A stretch of DNA of 64,000 bases from Nereocystis luetkeana (Eukaryota; Sar; Phaeophyceae; Laminariales; Laminariaceae), in the NCBI GenBank assembly GCA_031213475.1, contig JARUPZ010000002.1, forward strand, positions 17,538,079-17,602,078, in the 5' to 3' direction. This document shows, piece after piece, positions 1 through 10,057 of the stretch. The translations under genes and the position numbers were made by a program. Within the stretch, counting starts at the first letter, position 1; each line of letters starts with the position of its first letter. The notes beneath the pieces are model-generated. The model saw only the letters and a list, made by a program, of their open reading frames with translations, had not been told where the DNA came from and ran no database searches.

Positions 1-504
1 TACTGCTGTTGTGCTGTGATGATGCTACTCCGGGCAAAAGTATCATGATACGCGTTCCATCCCCTCTTACATACGAAGGGATTCGAACATTCAAACATCC
101 AAACTGCAACTCCTCGCCCTGTCTGCCCTCCCGGCTCGAGATGGCCTAAACCATTCTACAGAGCAGAACCGGGCTTCCGTAATCAAGCGGCATACTGACA
201 GATTCACGTACACAAGAGGACATATATTACAGCACTTCGTACGTAACGTACACGTGGATAGATATCGTACTATTAATGTTATAGGTTCGTACGAGTGATG
301 CTGTACCGGATATACATCACTGGCATGCCATTAACGAACCGTCAAAGTTACGAGTAGACGGCAGTACTAATAGTACGGATAGATGCAGGTGAACTTTTAT
401 ACTCGTACACAGACTAAACCTCTTCGCGCAGAAACTACTCGTACATCGTACACGTAAAAGCATACCAGGCACTGAATATTGATGCGCACTGACTGGACTG
501 TTTG
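1..504. other. No gene or repeat recognised
   Basis: No open frame with coding character, splice pair or repeat shared with the rest of the window was seen here. The stretch is of mixed composition and ends at the first copy of a dispersed repeat. Confidence 0.4.
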
Positions 505-760
505 TTTCTTTTGTTTTCTCTCTTTCATAGAACGTGTATGTCGCGCCTGTCGTATCCAGTACAACGACAGGGCATTGCATTGTTGTCTACTCTGCATACT
601 GCATACCAATGTACCTGTAGCCTGTAGCATCTCTGTGGCGTAATTTTGTGACTACAGCACAGAACTGGTATCTCTCTAGGATTCAAGAATCGGCACGGAT
701 GGTTGTGCTGGATGTCGACGGGTAGAAAGAACGGTGTGAAGGACAGACACAAACACACAT
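505..760 (+). repeat. Dispersed repeat family F, copy 1 (CA-rich tail)
   Basis: The sequence is shared with 2300-2512, 10695-10940 and, inverted, with 13321-13372. The best conserved part is the end, with GTTGTGCTGGATGTCGACGG followed by GTAGAAAGAACG and then ACAGACACAAACACAC. The ending in a CA-rich simple repeat suggests a retroelement 3' end, which is inference. No coding frame is visible. Confidence 0.7.
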
Positions 761-818
761 GCATAGGTACGGATATGTCTGTTGCTTCTATGATATCATA
801 CTACTGTAGTAATATGTA

Positions 819-843
819 TGTTGTTGTTCTCACATTACAACTG
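819..843 (-). repeat. 3' tip of the (AAC)n-tailed repeat
   Basis: On the minus strand this reads AATGTGAGAACAACAACA, the same terminal motif as at 5773-5812, 11331-11354 and 43828-43925. Only the last part of the element is present. Confidence 0.5.
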
Positions 844-2299
844 GTTTATATAAATACTATATTGGTAGGTGAGTCCGCCTGAGTACGCACGACTGCGCAC
901 ACCTTCGTTCATCCATTTCCACCCGTTTTGGCCCAAACGGTTGGTATATACCTGGTAGCATCTACTCCGGAAAACCGAACGGAATTTCTGAGGACGGTTG
1001 TCTTCAATTTCTAGGGTTGGTGAACCAAACCAACCATCAGCACAGGGGAGGGAAGGAGGGAGGGCATCAACAGCAGCTTCGCCAACCGTGTGCGTGCATA
1101 CTCCTACACGAGCGTACGGCAATCACCCCTGAGCCCACTATTAATATTAATAGTAATAGTAATCGTTCAGCAAAGAGCGTAGTAGGTAGCAGCGGCTCTC
1201 GGCGCCCAACCGGACATGCTCCTAACTTGTGATGATGCACGCAGAAGAAAGCTCCACAAAAGCCGCTCTCCGCACACAAACAACCGCAAGTAAGTCTGGA
1301 ATCGCGATGCAGATGCTGCGACCATTCCCAAAAGAGATCACAACTACCAGGCATCCCCTGGGGCACCAGGTAGCCAGCCGCCGTGGTTGGAGTGGGTCAA
1401 GAGCAAGCCCTCAAAAGGCAAAGCAAGGCCAGAATGGAACCGTTCGTTCAGCGAGCCGTTTCATAGATCATAGCCCCCCCCCCCCCCCCCCCTCAATCAA
1501 AACACAACGATCAATACACGCCGACCTGAAACAATTTCGTTATGGGTAGCGAACTATTGATATACCAGGTACGATGTATCTGTTGGTGGTGCAGTGCGCC
1601 GTGCTCCCCCATATTCTGTCATTTTGTCATTTCGATTTTTTTCTGTTCCAAGATTCTCCATGCCGTGCGAAACTTCAATCAATCCGGTCGAACAGAACAA
1701 CGTACTACGAGGCAAAACACAGGAAGGCGCAATTAGCGAGCAGCAGACATGGGCTCCCAGCTCCCATCTCCGCAAGCACCGAGAAGCAAAATACGTTGTT
1801 CAAGCGAATACTACTGCTGTATGACATCACGATGCACATCATTTAACATGCAATACACACCAATTTGCCCACTCGTGACAAGCTACTGCTGCTGTGCCTG
1901 CAACCTCGAAATATACTTTTATTTCTTCCCAAATATTCGTAGACACGCCCATTCCTTGAATCATGCGGCTTCAGATTTAGTCTTACTCATACAACACCAG
2001 TATACCGACTGCATTTCCTGCATGAGCCCATAGAAAACCTCTAGTGTGCGCGATTGAAGTATCAAACACGGCTTGCGAAGATGAGTTTAGACCGAAATCC
2101 TTGATCTCACAGCTGCTCCTTTTTTTAGTTTTATAAACATACCAGGTCTGTCGCAAGAGGAGGTATTCCGCAAAAACAGTCGCACGTGTGCATTGTACAG
2201 AGCCTTCGTTCTGTAATATATACTCCACCGGCTGTCGTGGGCTTTATCGGGTCTTTCTTTCTTCTCTCGTCCAGTGTTGAAAAAGTGACGAGTCTCGGT
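844..2299. other. Unassigned stretch with a 19-base poly(C) run
   Basis: A run of 19 C lies at 1474-1492. A short ATG-headed frame at 1232 meets a consensus GTAAGT donor at 1290, so it could be a small first exon, but nothing else supports that. The first TACCAGGTA 9-mer of the window is at 1563. No conserved protein was recognised on either strand. Confidence 0.35.
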
Positions 2300-2512
2300 T
2301 TAGCTGGCGTGTGTACATATGTTGCGCTTCTGGTATCCGGTGCGACGGCATGGCATTGCATGGTCTACTCTCCGTACTCCAATACTACAATGTACTGACT
2401 CTGTGTCGTACTTTTATGGGCCTCAGAGCTTGTATTTCTCTCAGGCAGGACGAAGCATCAGCGCGGGCATTGGGTGTGCTGGATGTAGACGGGTAGAAAG
2501 GACGCACACACT
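2300..2512 (+). repeat. Dispersed repeat family F, copy 2
   Basis: More diverged than the copies at 505-760 and 10695-10940, but it keeps the order GGCATTGCATGG, then GTGTGCTGGATGTAGACGGG, then GTAGAAAGGACGCACACAC. Confidence 0.6.
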
Positions 2513-3426
2513 GCTGCTGTCGGCGTTGGGTCCCGAGCAAAGCGGTATGATAGCTCTGACCCGCTACCAGGGGCCGGAATTTTTCTTCCTGATACACCAC
2601 CTACGCAAGGAGAGAGCCCTCCACTCCCTAGGGGGGGGCGAGAGAGTGTGAGCTCGGGCGGGCCAACAAGCGTGCCTCGGCTCCTGCGGGCTTGTTGATG
2701 TTTCTCGGAATTGGCAGTTGGTGCCCTGCGTAATAGGTCAGTCCTCGCCGAATACATATACCCCGGGCGGACCAATCCAACGCTCATAACCTAATCCAGC
2801 AGGAACCGGGTGGTTGGCGGATGATTCCCAAAACAAAAACGTACCGCGGCTCGGATGCGGCTCCGATCGGAAAATGTAAGATGTTTTATACATAATGATA
2901 CGATATGATATCAACGTTGAATCTGCCAAGAACATCTGGTAGTGGATAGCGCCGGATATAGGGGTTCGCATCCTGACCCGCGTCACCAACCCTTGGAGAT
3001 AACTCGTTTTTGTAATCTATTATTAAATAGTAGATTTTCCCTGTGAAACGTGAAAAGCTAACCTGGTAAACGCGTCGTTCTTGTTCATTCGTGTCAAAAT
3101 CGAATGTTCAGCAGCAGCTCGGGTGTACGGTGTACATTATTACACTGACAGGTGCATATCGTCGATTAATATCGAATTACAGGGTATACATCCATCGACG
3201 TCAAGCAGTCTGGCAGTGTCATCATGTGCACGCGAGCTGCAGAACATGAGATTTTGGCTTGGGACCTGGATTGTCTGAAAATTGTAACACATCGCGATGG
3301 GGTTTTGCTAACTGCTAACTACTGCTGTGAGCTTCCAAGTACGGGTTACCCGGGTACCGCATATTCATCGGGGTTACAGCCCACGTTTACTCAAGTGCAC
3401 GCTACTCGGGAATGCCCTAAAGTATT
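2513..3426. other. No gene or repeat recognised
   Basis: Both strands were read. The frames are short and cross simple sequence; no domain, splice pair or shared repeat was found. Confidence 0.35.
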
Positions 3427-3542
3427 CAAGACAATACTTTCTACATCGATATGGTTTGGTAAGTTTTCAAGACAATATTTTCTACATCGATGTGGTTTGG
3501 TAAGTCTTCAAGACAATATTTTCTAATTTGATGTGGTTTGGT
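3427..3542. repeat. 41 bp tandem repeat, about 3 copies
   Basis: Units begin at 3427, 3468 and 3509 with CAAGACAATA and continue through TTTCTACATCGAT and GTGGTTTGGTAAGT. The last unit is cut short. The units differ at only a few positions, so the duplication is fairly recent. Confidence 0.85.
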
Positions 3543-3855
3543 ATTCGTACCGCTGCTGATGTCGCTGAATGGGTTGTCCTTTACATTGAACCGCGATGTA
3601 ATCTATATTATATTTACACTATGTGAACGCGAAGACAACACCAAAACGCAACCAAACCCCTGCCTTTGCAAGTTGTCGAAGGAAGATTCCTACTGCAGTT
3701 GTATTAACATAATAGTATGTATCATACATCATACTGCATTGCATTAGTCTGGAGTCAATGCCCGGAGCCTAGAGAGCCCCGGGCTTGCAGCAGCAGCTGC
3801 CGCTGTGTCGGTGCCGGCACGCACGCACGCACTGAGCACGCACGGTTGCACATAC

Positions 3856-4007
3856 CTCTCCATGAAGTGCTGCGCCTCAGTGACTAGGTCTTTGATGGTC
3901 GCCAGGACGGCATGGTCGGCGGTCTGCCTGCCCTTGTGCACAGCCACCATGGACTTCTTCAAGGCAGCAAGCCTCGCGCCTAGCCGCTGGCACTGGCACT
4001 TGTTCGC
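3856..4007 (-). CDS. Internal exon of split gene, helical MLKL_NTD/HeLo-like segment
   Basis: The exon encodes about 50 residues beginning ANKCQCQRLGARLAALKKS and ending EAQHFMER. On the minus strand a long pyrimidine tract ending CCAACCAG precedes it, and GAGAG|GTATGTG follows it as donor. It starts in phase 0 and ends in phase 2. The exon at 6698-7441 ends in phase 0 with LDRLDDVVLEVK, so joining them gives one continuous helix, ...LEVK-ANKCQCQRLGARL.... The KxQCxRLxxR pattern after a first helix is what the N-terminal four-helix bundle of MLKL and related HeLo/cell-death adaptor domains shows; that match is from memory of the family and not from a search. No further exon was recognised between here and the left edge, so the rest of the gene is either outside the window or unrecognised. 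The exon call is firmer than the family call. Confidence 0.55.
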
Positions 4008-4312
4008 CTGGTTGGAGAGGAGGAGGGGAGGGGGGGGGGGGGGGGGGCAAGAAGAGGAGGCAAACAACATCGTTCATGACGTCAACGCGTTGGGTTGGTG
4101 CCATCGCCATCGGTTCAAACTGGAAAATATTACCTGGTACTATATTCACTCGCATACCTGGTACACATTGAACGACGCAATCAAATACGTTATCCCTACG
4201 TGCGAGTATACTACTGTACTGCTAGGTATTATATCGCACTCTCACTTCCCCACTACGTGCTCCCACCAGTACCCGTACCGTGGTATGGTACAGGTGTCGT
4301 AACACTGCTGAA

Positions 4313-4393
4313 TTCCTGTTTTCGAGACAAAGCAGTCAAATTCCAAGTAGTTTTATCACCAAAACGGGACTGCTGCCCTAAAAGGGTTAATAC
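4313..4393. repeat. Foldback (palindromic) element, decayed copy
   Basis: It matches one arm of the palindrome at 48387-48482, including CCAAAACGGGACTGCTG and CTAAAAGGGTTAA. The left arm has decayed to TTTTCGAGACAAAGCAGTC. Confidence 0.55.
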
Positions 4394-4674
4394 TGGGGCG
4401 CTTCTGTCTAGTACCTGAGAGCAGGTAGAGATAAAAGGCTTTGCCACGGAAGGCGGAAAAACCAGGGAAATACCGACAAACTTCAACCAGACATGAAAAA
4501 GTATACCAGGCATAAAGGTGCTTCTGCTGTTCATCTGTTCATGACGTGGCCTCGGAAGGGAGACTCCTCGCTTCGTTCATATGGGTGCAAGTATTGCTGC
4601 TGTATGTACGATATTTGCATCTCTTATACTGTTGTATTGCGTATAGCGACGCCCCGTGTGCCCCCAAGGCCCTC

Positions 4675-5026
4675 TTTTTTTTTTTTTTTTTTTTTTTTTT
4701 CCATCCCATTCATTATCTTCGCACATCTTCTTCTCTCTCTCCTTCCAACTCGTAACTCAGATCCGGGGTCACATAGCAGGCTCTTCTCCCCCCTTCCCGC
4801 CACGGTACGTGCCTTCATTTTTATCGCGAGAAGATTTCAGCCTTTTCTTCCCTCGTCGACTCGCATCGAATTGTGCCTACCCACGCTGCAAGGCGCTCTC
4901 AACAATTGAATCCCTTTTTTTTATTTTTGCAAATAAAGTCAAAGTCCGACCCTCCTAGGGCTCGAACCCAGGACTCAAACAAGTAGAATTCGAGGTTAAC
5001 CACTTGAACCACCGGGGCGACCGGCT
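4675..5026 (-). mobile_element. Full-length tRNA-derived SINE with poly(A) tail
   Basis: Read on the minus strand, the element starts with a tRNA-like head. A box A (TGGTTCAAGTGG) is at 5011-5000 and a box B (GGGTTCGAGCCC) at 4969-4958. The T-arm CTGGG/CCTAG still pairs except for one wobble. A body of about 250 bp follows, including CGCCTTGCAGCG, ATGAAGGCACGTACC and GGATCTGAGTTACGAG. The copy ends in 26 A. Box A, box B and a poly(A) tail are the hallmarks of a Pol III SINE mobilised by an L1-type machinery. Truncated or decayed copies lie at 5533-5764, 42386-42641, 49326-49445 and 53645-53757. A clear target-site duplication was not seen. Confidence 0.8.
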
Positions 5027-5532
5027 GGCATTCGTTGAAGAGCATTAAATTATTAATATTGATACCGAACTTCCCATTAACATTTTTTTCTTCTTGTTTT
5101 TCATTTTTTTTTATCCTCCTTGGAGATCGCTTACGCCCAATACACTTTCTTATTTGTGTACCGGTTCTATTAATAATGAATAGTCCACGACTACAGGATT
5201 GCGACCGTGGGGTGTTTCTTCGGCACAAACTCGTAAGCTATTAATAACTACATTTGCTGGTTGGCTGTGTCCCGCTTTAGCCTTTCACCCCGATATCCGA
5301 TGCTGCTACCAATACTACTCAGGTATGGGGTCTACAGCCTACACAGCAGCAGTAGTAATATTTATGGTATTTTGTAAAATTAGGAAATAGTAATATTTAT
5401 GGTACTAGTATAGTCCTATACGAGTATATGTATGGTCTGTGCCAAAGAGTAAACAATGGGAATGGAGCTATTTCAACCGTATATATACCAGCAATATGAC
5501 AGCTACTGCTGCTGCTGCTGCCGTGGATATCA

Positions 5533-5735
5533 GTTGAGAGCGCCTTGCAGCGTGGGTAGGCACAATTCGATGCGAGTCGACGAGGGAAGAAAAGGCTGAA
5601 ATCTTCTCGCGATAAAAATGAAGGCACGTACCGTAGCGGGAAGGGGGGAGAAGAGCCTGCTATGTGACCCCGGATCTGAGTTACGAGTTGGAAGGAGAGA
5701 GAGAAGAAGATGTGCGAAGATAATGAATGGGATGG

Positions 5736-5764
<29 letters not shown>
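5533..5764 (+). mobile_element. 5'-truncated SINE copy, inverted relative to the full copy
   Basis: It begins at TTGAGAGCGCCTTGCAGCG, without the tRNA head, and is nearly identical to the body of 4675-5026. It ends in about 29 A. 5' truncation is the usual result of incomplete reverse transcription. With the full copy it makes an inverted pair about 500 bp apart, which could fold in a transcript. Confidence 0.8.
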
Positions 5765-5767
<3 letters not shown>

Positions 5768-5772
5768 CATAC

Positions 5773-5812
5773 CTTTGTTGTTGTTGTTGTTCTCACATTA
5801 ACTCACCTACCA
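5773..5812 (-). repeat. 3' tip of the (AAC)n-tailed repeat
   Basis: On the minus strand it reads GAGTTAATGTGAGAACAACA with the AAC tail continuing. It directly abuts the SINE poly(A) tail. The full terminal region is seen at 43828-43925. Confidence 0.6.
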
Positions 5813-6697
5813 GGTACCTGGTACTATTAATATTAATACCTACATCATCAGGTATACCCTGGTACCATGACAAGTACAAAGACAACCTGTCCGGAAGTGT
5901 AACGACCGATTGGTTGTTGGTATTAAAACTCCCACGGCCTTTACATTTCCGAACAGAGTACTCCTATTAATATTAGTAGTACAAGTGCCCCACTGACTCG
6001 TACGAACAACGTGTAAGGTGCCTGGCATCTCCATTGATACGATACTCTTCCAATTGTTGCCTTCGTAATTCACAACAAAATCGTGGACACGCAAGCCAGC
6101 ACAACATCAACAGCTCCAGATTTGAGGTCTGACGGCAAGGCTCCCTTCTCCCAGCCGGCTCTCCTCGTACGACAGCAGTATTCGACTTGGACTCCAACTA
6201 GCCAAGGTGTCAGCCCTGATGTCTTCAGCGCTCGATCATCCTCAGGAAGCGATGCAACATCGAGAGCAACATCGAGAGCAACCTCACGGCAATCAATCGA
6301 ATCCCAAATTCGAATACTCTCATGCGAATAGCAGCGATTTTGACGATTGCTGGCCCGAAAAAACGCAAATCCTATAAAAAATATGACGAAACTCGTCAAA
6401 ATCGTGACGATGTCTGCAATAACATGAGGCAGGAGGAGGTGCATCAGGTACCCTCGGACCATGAAATGGGTACGTACTACCGAACTCGCACTGGCTGTAC
6501 CTGGTATAAAATGTCTGCATTTCAAAAAGTTATAGCGAGCCTAAAAGCTCAAGACTCCTCTAACACGCAAGCACGCACGTCTGCTGCTGCTGATGCAACT
6601 AGTTTCTTGCTACCACAGGCAGGCCCGCATGGACACTGGGCAGACACTAATCAAGAGCGTGAATAATAAACAGCACGAGAGGCCTCGCACAGCATAC

Positions 6698-7441
6698 CTT
6701 TACTTCGAGGACCACATCGTCCAGCCTATCGAGAATATTCCATATCTGCCCCGCGGCAGAATTGGAGTACCGAATCCCGCCCCCGTATGTGGTCGATGGC
6801 TGAGAGTCCCCCGACATCACCGACCCTAGAGAGTCGTCGTCGCTAAACTCGCTGTCGTCGACTGCGATGTGATCCTTGGGAAACTCTCCGAAAGGCAAGG
6901 AGCCGAGGGTGGGTGCTCCTCCAGCCCCTCTGCTCATGTGTTGACGAGATGCTACCTTGCTGCGATTTCCGCCCCGAAAATCATCGGTGTCCAAGTCTTC
7001 GTCGAAAGTGGTTAGGCCTGCCGTAGTGTGAGAGAGGACGGACCCATTTTTCCCGAAAGCCTGCCTCCCGTTGCGTTGCTGCTGCTGCGGGTAGTGGTGT
7101 TGTTCGGCCACTGCTCCCGAAGATGATGCCCCGCCACCACCCGGGGCGTTGGGGTCCACCTCGAAAGCCCTCCTCGAAAGATAGCTGTTGTCGAAGTACT
7201 GTCGAGACAGCTCCGCCCTTCGAGCCGAAGGCAGCATGTTTGTCCTACTACTACTACTACTACTACTACCGCCGCTACTTCGTGCTGGATGATGCTGTGG
7301 TCTAGTCGCGTCGTCCGCCTGTGAGTTCAAGCCACCTCTGCGTTCCTCCGTGTATACGAAGCCCGCCAGAAGCCTTCCTCCCAAGAGAAGTGGGTGCCAA
7401 GAGCAGCTCTTTCGATCGAACCCTGCGTGTCGGCTGTCGAT
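6698..7441 (-). CDS. Exon of MLKL-like split gene, disordered Ser/Gly-rich region plus first helix
   Basis: The open frame spans 248 codons in phase 0 at both ends. The possible acceptor CCCGGCAG lies at 7447-7442 and the donor AAAG|GTATGC at 6698/6697. An in-frame stop lies upstream at 7472-7474, so the frame must begin by splicing near 7441 or at the ATG at 7237 (MLPSARRAELSRQYF). The protein is low complexity at first, with a polyserine run coded by the plus-strand TAC repeat at 7248-7271. It then has an acidic patch (DDSEFSDDDS) and ends in an amphipathic helix, GQIWNILDRLDDVVLEVK. That helix continues into the exon at 3856-4007. Codon-level coherence and the clean donor favour a real exon. 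The role is unknown; a membrane or cell-death adaptor role is only inferred from the helix pattern. Confidence 0.6.
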
Positions 7442-8387
7442 CTGCCGGGTGTGCGCTGCGGCAGGCAGGGCCTAGGCGGACTCGACACAAACTACCAGGT
7501 ATTGCCAAAAGCACGAATACCACGAAGTACGTAAAAATGGGAGAGAGGAGAGACACCCTGTAGAGCGCAAGGAAGAAGGGTGTGGTTCCAGGACCCACCA
7601 AGATCTAAAAATGATACCAGTACCTAGTATTTTATTTATCATTTTTCATGTGAAAAGATGATGTTGGTTGAAAATTATGGTAGTTTTTCATGCCGGCCTC
7701 CATCAGATGCCATGATGGCTTGGTATGGTCCGCGCGTGCCTGCTGATGATACTACTAAACTGCTCATTTTTTTGGTAAGTTCGAGTCTCACCGAGTGAAT
7801 ACTAAGTAACTGTCAGTACAGCACTACTCGTGCGAGTACGAGTAGGCATCTTTTCTTGCATAAAAATGGACTACCAGATACCAGGTATAATTTATTCGTG
7901 TGTGTAGCGGAAAGATCGAGGTATGTATGTGAGTCAGCAGTCAGCAACAACATCCATTCGATGGAAAAATCGACGAGCACATACAATACGCAGCAGCAAT
8001 AAAAACAGAGTATTACTATCGTACTGTCTTGTAGTATTATTAGTAGATACCTGGCACAGTGATAAGAGTACGAGTTAGTTGGGAAGGAATGCTGGTCTAC
8101 TATCTGTGGTGATGAAGAACCCTATCCTCACATACATGTTCGTGATAAAAATGGAGCAAGTACACAAAACGACAGCAGCAGCAGTATATTATATTATAGT
8201 ATGAGGGTAAGTTTACTTGTGACCTATACCACCCCCCACCACGTACACAGCACAGCATTGCTGCAGTACGTACCTGGTATATACATACGGCTTTTTCGTT
8301 GTCAAGAAGATCGCTGAGCGTAATAAAACCTCATATTATAATATTATTGTTATACCTGGTACGAAATTGTACTATTGAAGCAGTACG
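7442..8387. other. Region upstream of the MLKL-like gene
   Basis: It holds a SINE-like copy at 7699-7866 and several TACCTGGTA or TACCAGGTA 9-mers (7493, 7879, 8271, 8353). A minus-strand frame at 7601-7302 with a hydrophobic stretch could be upstream coding sequence, but it has no supporting splice sites. Confidence 0.35.
7699..7866 (+). mobile_element. SINE-like element, second family, copy 1
   Basis: It matches 14953-15075 in three blocks: a box A-like block (GATGGCTTGGTATGGTCCGC), a box B-like block (AAGTTCGAGTCTCACC) and a tail block (TTTTCTTGCATAAAAATGGA). The box A/box B spacing is stretched by an insertion. The tRNA-like blocks point to Pol III ancestry; the assignment rests on two diverged copies. 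Confidence 0.5.
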
Positions 8388-8998
8388 AATTAATTCGGCT
8401 GCCTCTACCTCCGAGGCGCGCAAGCGCCAACTCTACGCGCGTCCGGGACATGTGTCCTTCGACAAGCGGAGCCACAAACTAGCCACCTTAGCGGTGGAAA
8501 ACTTTGGGCGCCTCGGGGTAGAGGACAGCAATTTCATCGACCAGCTGGCAGCTAGCGTCGTAGGAAGGAGGGATGGTGGGTCGATGGCAAGGAAGGGGGT
8601 AGTGAAGGAACGCCTGCTCCAAATCGTCTCGGTGACCACTCAGGTCGCCATTTCGAGGAGGGTGTCGAGGTTCAAGCTCCAGCTTAGGGACCGCCAAGAA
8701 GGAAGAAGGAACAGGGGGGGGTGGGACGACAGACCCACACCGATGGCGTGGGGATGTAGCTTGGATGCAGCTTAGGATTTAAGAATAGAACGTAATGAGA
8801 AGGAAGGAGCAAATACAGCAAAATTTAAATGAAATGGAGAAGCCACGCCGAAAGTTGGCACAGAAGGGAGGTAGACTTGGTGCATGGGTTTCCTTTTGTT
8901 TCCGAGGTTTTCTTCGTTCGGGAAAGTTATGTGTGATCCATGTTGAAGATCATGCTGCACATGGTCGGATGGCAAGAGAAATAATAATAATTAATTCG
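8388..8998 (+). mobile_element. 5'-truncated LINE insertion with target-site duplication
   Basis: A direct repeat AATTAATTCG flanks the insertion at 8388-8397 and 8989-8998. Removing the insert restores a perfect palindrome, TACGAATTAATTCGTA, at the empty site. The insert carries the end of a coding region (8398-8775), then a 3' untranslated part ending GGTCGGATGGCAAGAGA and a short ATAATAATAA tail. Diverged 3' ends of the same family are at 11084-11500, 13770-14148, 14840-14905, 39590-39652 and, inverted, 48745-48896. 5' truncation plus a TSD is the signature of target-primed reverse transcription. Confidence 0.8.
8398..8775 (+). pseudogene. C-terminal fragment of the LINE-encoded protein
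   Basis: About 125 in-frame codons run from EARKRQLYARPGHVSF to the stop at 8775, entered without a start codon because the 5' part was never integrated. The part with VETFGRLG-like wording (AVENFGRLGVEDSNFIDQL) and the basic end resemble the short domain after reverse transcriptase in many non-LTR elements. A diverged copy of the last stretch (GWDDRPTPMAWG) recurs at 11140-11210. The fragment cannot encode an active enzyme. Confidence 0.6.
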
Positions 8999-9125
8999 TA
9001 CCAGGTAAAGCTAGAAAAAAACTATACTTGGTACATTTTTTACCTCTATTTTCCCTTGCAATATTTGGTCCTACTTCCCATTTTTTTTTTACTTGAACCC
9101 ACGAAATTGATCTTGATAGGCACGC

Positions 9126-10057
9126 GGACCACCTACCAAAAGCCACCAAGCGGCAGGTCAGAGGTATAAGCAGACGACCCAGTTCTTATACCTAGGCGGC
9201 GTTATCCACGAAAACGCTGCGCTCTCGCTCGAAATCGACCGACGGATCCGCCTCATGCGAGCATGCCTCAAACGGTTCGGCCCGGAGTTGTATGATAGGA
9301 CGACCGCCCCCCTTAGCCTTAAAATCCGAATGCTGAAGGCCGAGGTGATTGAGACCCTGCTGTACGGGTGTGTGACGTGGACCCTCAGAGCGGAACACTT
9401 TGCCAAGCTTCGAACGACTCACCACCAAGTCCTGCTGCGAGTCATTGGCTTCCAGCGCCGACTTCATACTGACCATGCCACCCTCTCGTACGCGAAGGCC
9501 CTCAAGATGACACGTTGCGAGAGCATCGAAACGACCATTCGTAAACGGCGGCTCTTCTTTGCGGGGGGCGTGGCACGGCAAAGCAAGGAGCGATTACCCA
9601 GTCGGGTACTGTTCGGGACGATAACTGGTGGGGAGAACCCGAGACCAGGCGGACAGTGTAAGACTTGGCATAGATGCATAGTCGAAGACCTCAGGGAGTT
9701 CCGAGCCACCGAAGGGTCACAACGGAAGTTGCCCCCTTGGTGTTTGGAGTTGAGACCGCGTTGTGGTCCACTGCAGCCAAAAAGGCGGGGAAGTGGTACC
9801 GGGGGATCCTTGAAGCAGCCGAACGGTTCATGGTGAGGTGGCACGAGGCTGAGGCTAAGATGAGTAGGCAGCGCCGCGCATCCGCCGTGGATGGTGCCCA
9901 AGGGAACGGGGGGGGAGGGGGCAACAGGAGAAGTGGCAGAAGGCCCGACCGAGGGAATGCGGAGAGGGGGGGGAACAGGAGGGGTAAAAGGGAAACGGCG
10001 GTAGACGAAAGTAGGAAGGAGATGGCAGACAGGGTAGCAAGGCACCAAGTCGACTAG
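9126..10057 (+). pseudogene. LINE reverse transcriptase C-terminal fragment, frameshifted
   Basis: The frame from 9126 reads AAGQRYKQTTQFLYLGGVI and continues through LLYGCVTWTLRAEHFAKLRT, HHQVLLRVIGFQRR and ETTIRKRRLFFAGGVARQ. These are the conserved blocks that follow the catalytic palm/thumb in non-LTR reverse transcriptases of the kind common in algae, oomycetes and fungi. Near 9715-9730 the frame shifts by one base; the natural continuation is in another frame as VFGVETALWSTAAKKAGKWY and AERFMVRWHEAE. The catalytic YxDD region is absent. No (AAT)n tail is seen, so it looks like a family distinct from 8388-8998. It is a dead relic. Confidence 0.8.

Larger units (their letters stand above)
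4008..6697 (-). other. Inferred intron of the MLKL-like gene, loaded with repeats
   Basis: It is bounded by GTATGC at the 6697 end and CCAACCAG at the 4008 end. It contains a poly(G) run, a decayed foldback element, two SINEs in opposite orientation (4675-5026 and 5533-5764), a fragment of the (AAC)n-tailed repeat and several TACCTGGTA 9-mers. Both strands of 6070-6525 carry coding-looking frames: plus strand serine-rich with an RATSR repeat, minus strand with a hydrophobic stretch. An extra exon there cannot be excluded. Confidence 0.45.

Noticed and set aside
3744..3855. Continuation of the minus-strand frame beyond the MLKL-like exon
   Set aside because: The donor GTATGTG at 3855 and a switch to GCGTGC/GCA simple sequence indicate intron.
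6070..6525. Minus-strand frame with a hydrophobic stretch and an overlapping plus-strand serine-rich frame
   Set aside because: Both look mildly coding but they conflict and neither has a clear splice pair. Left as a possible extra exon within the inferred intron.
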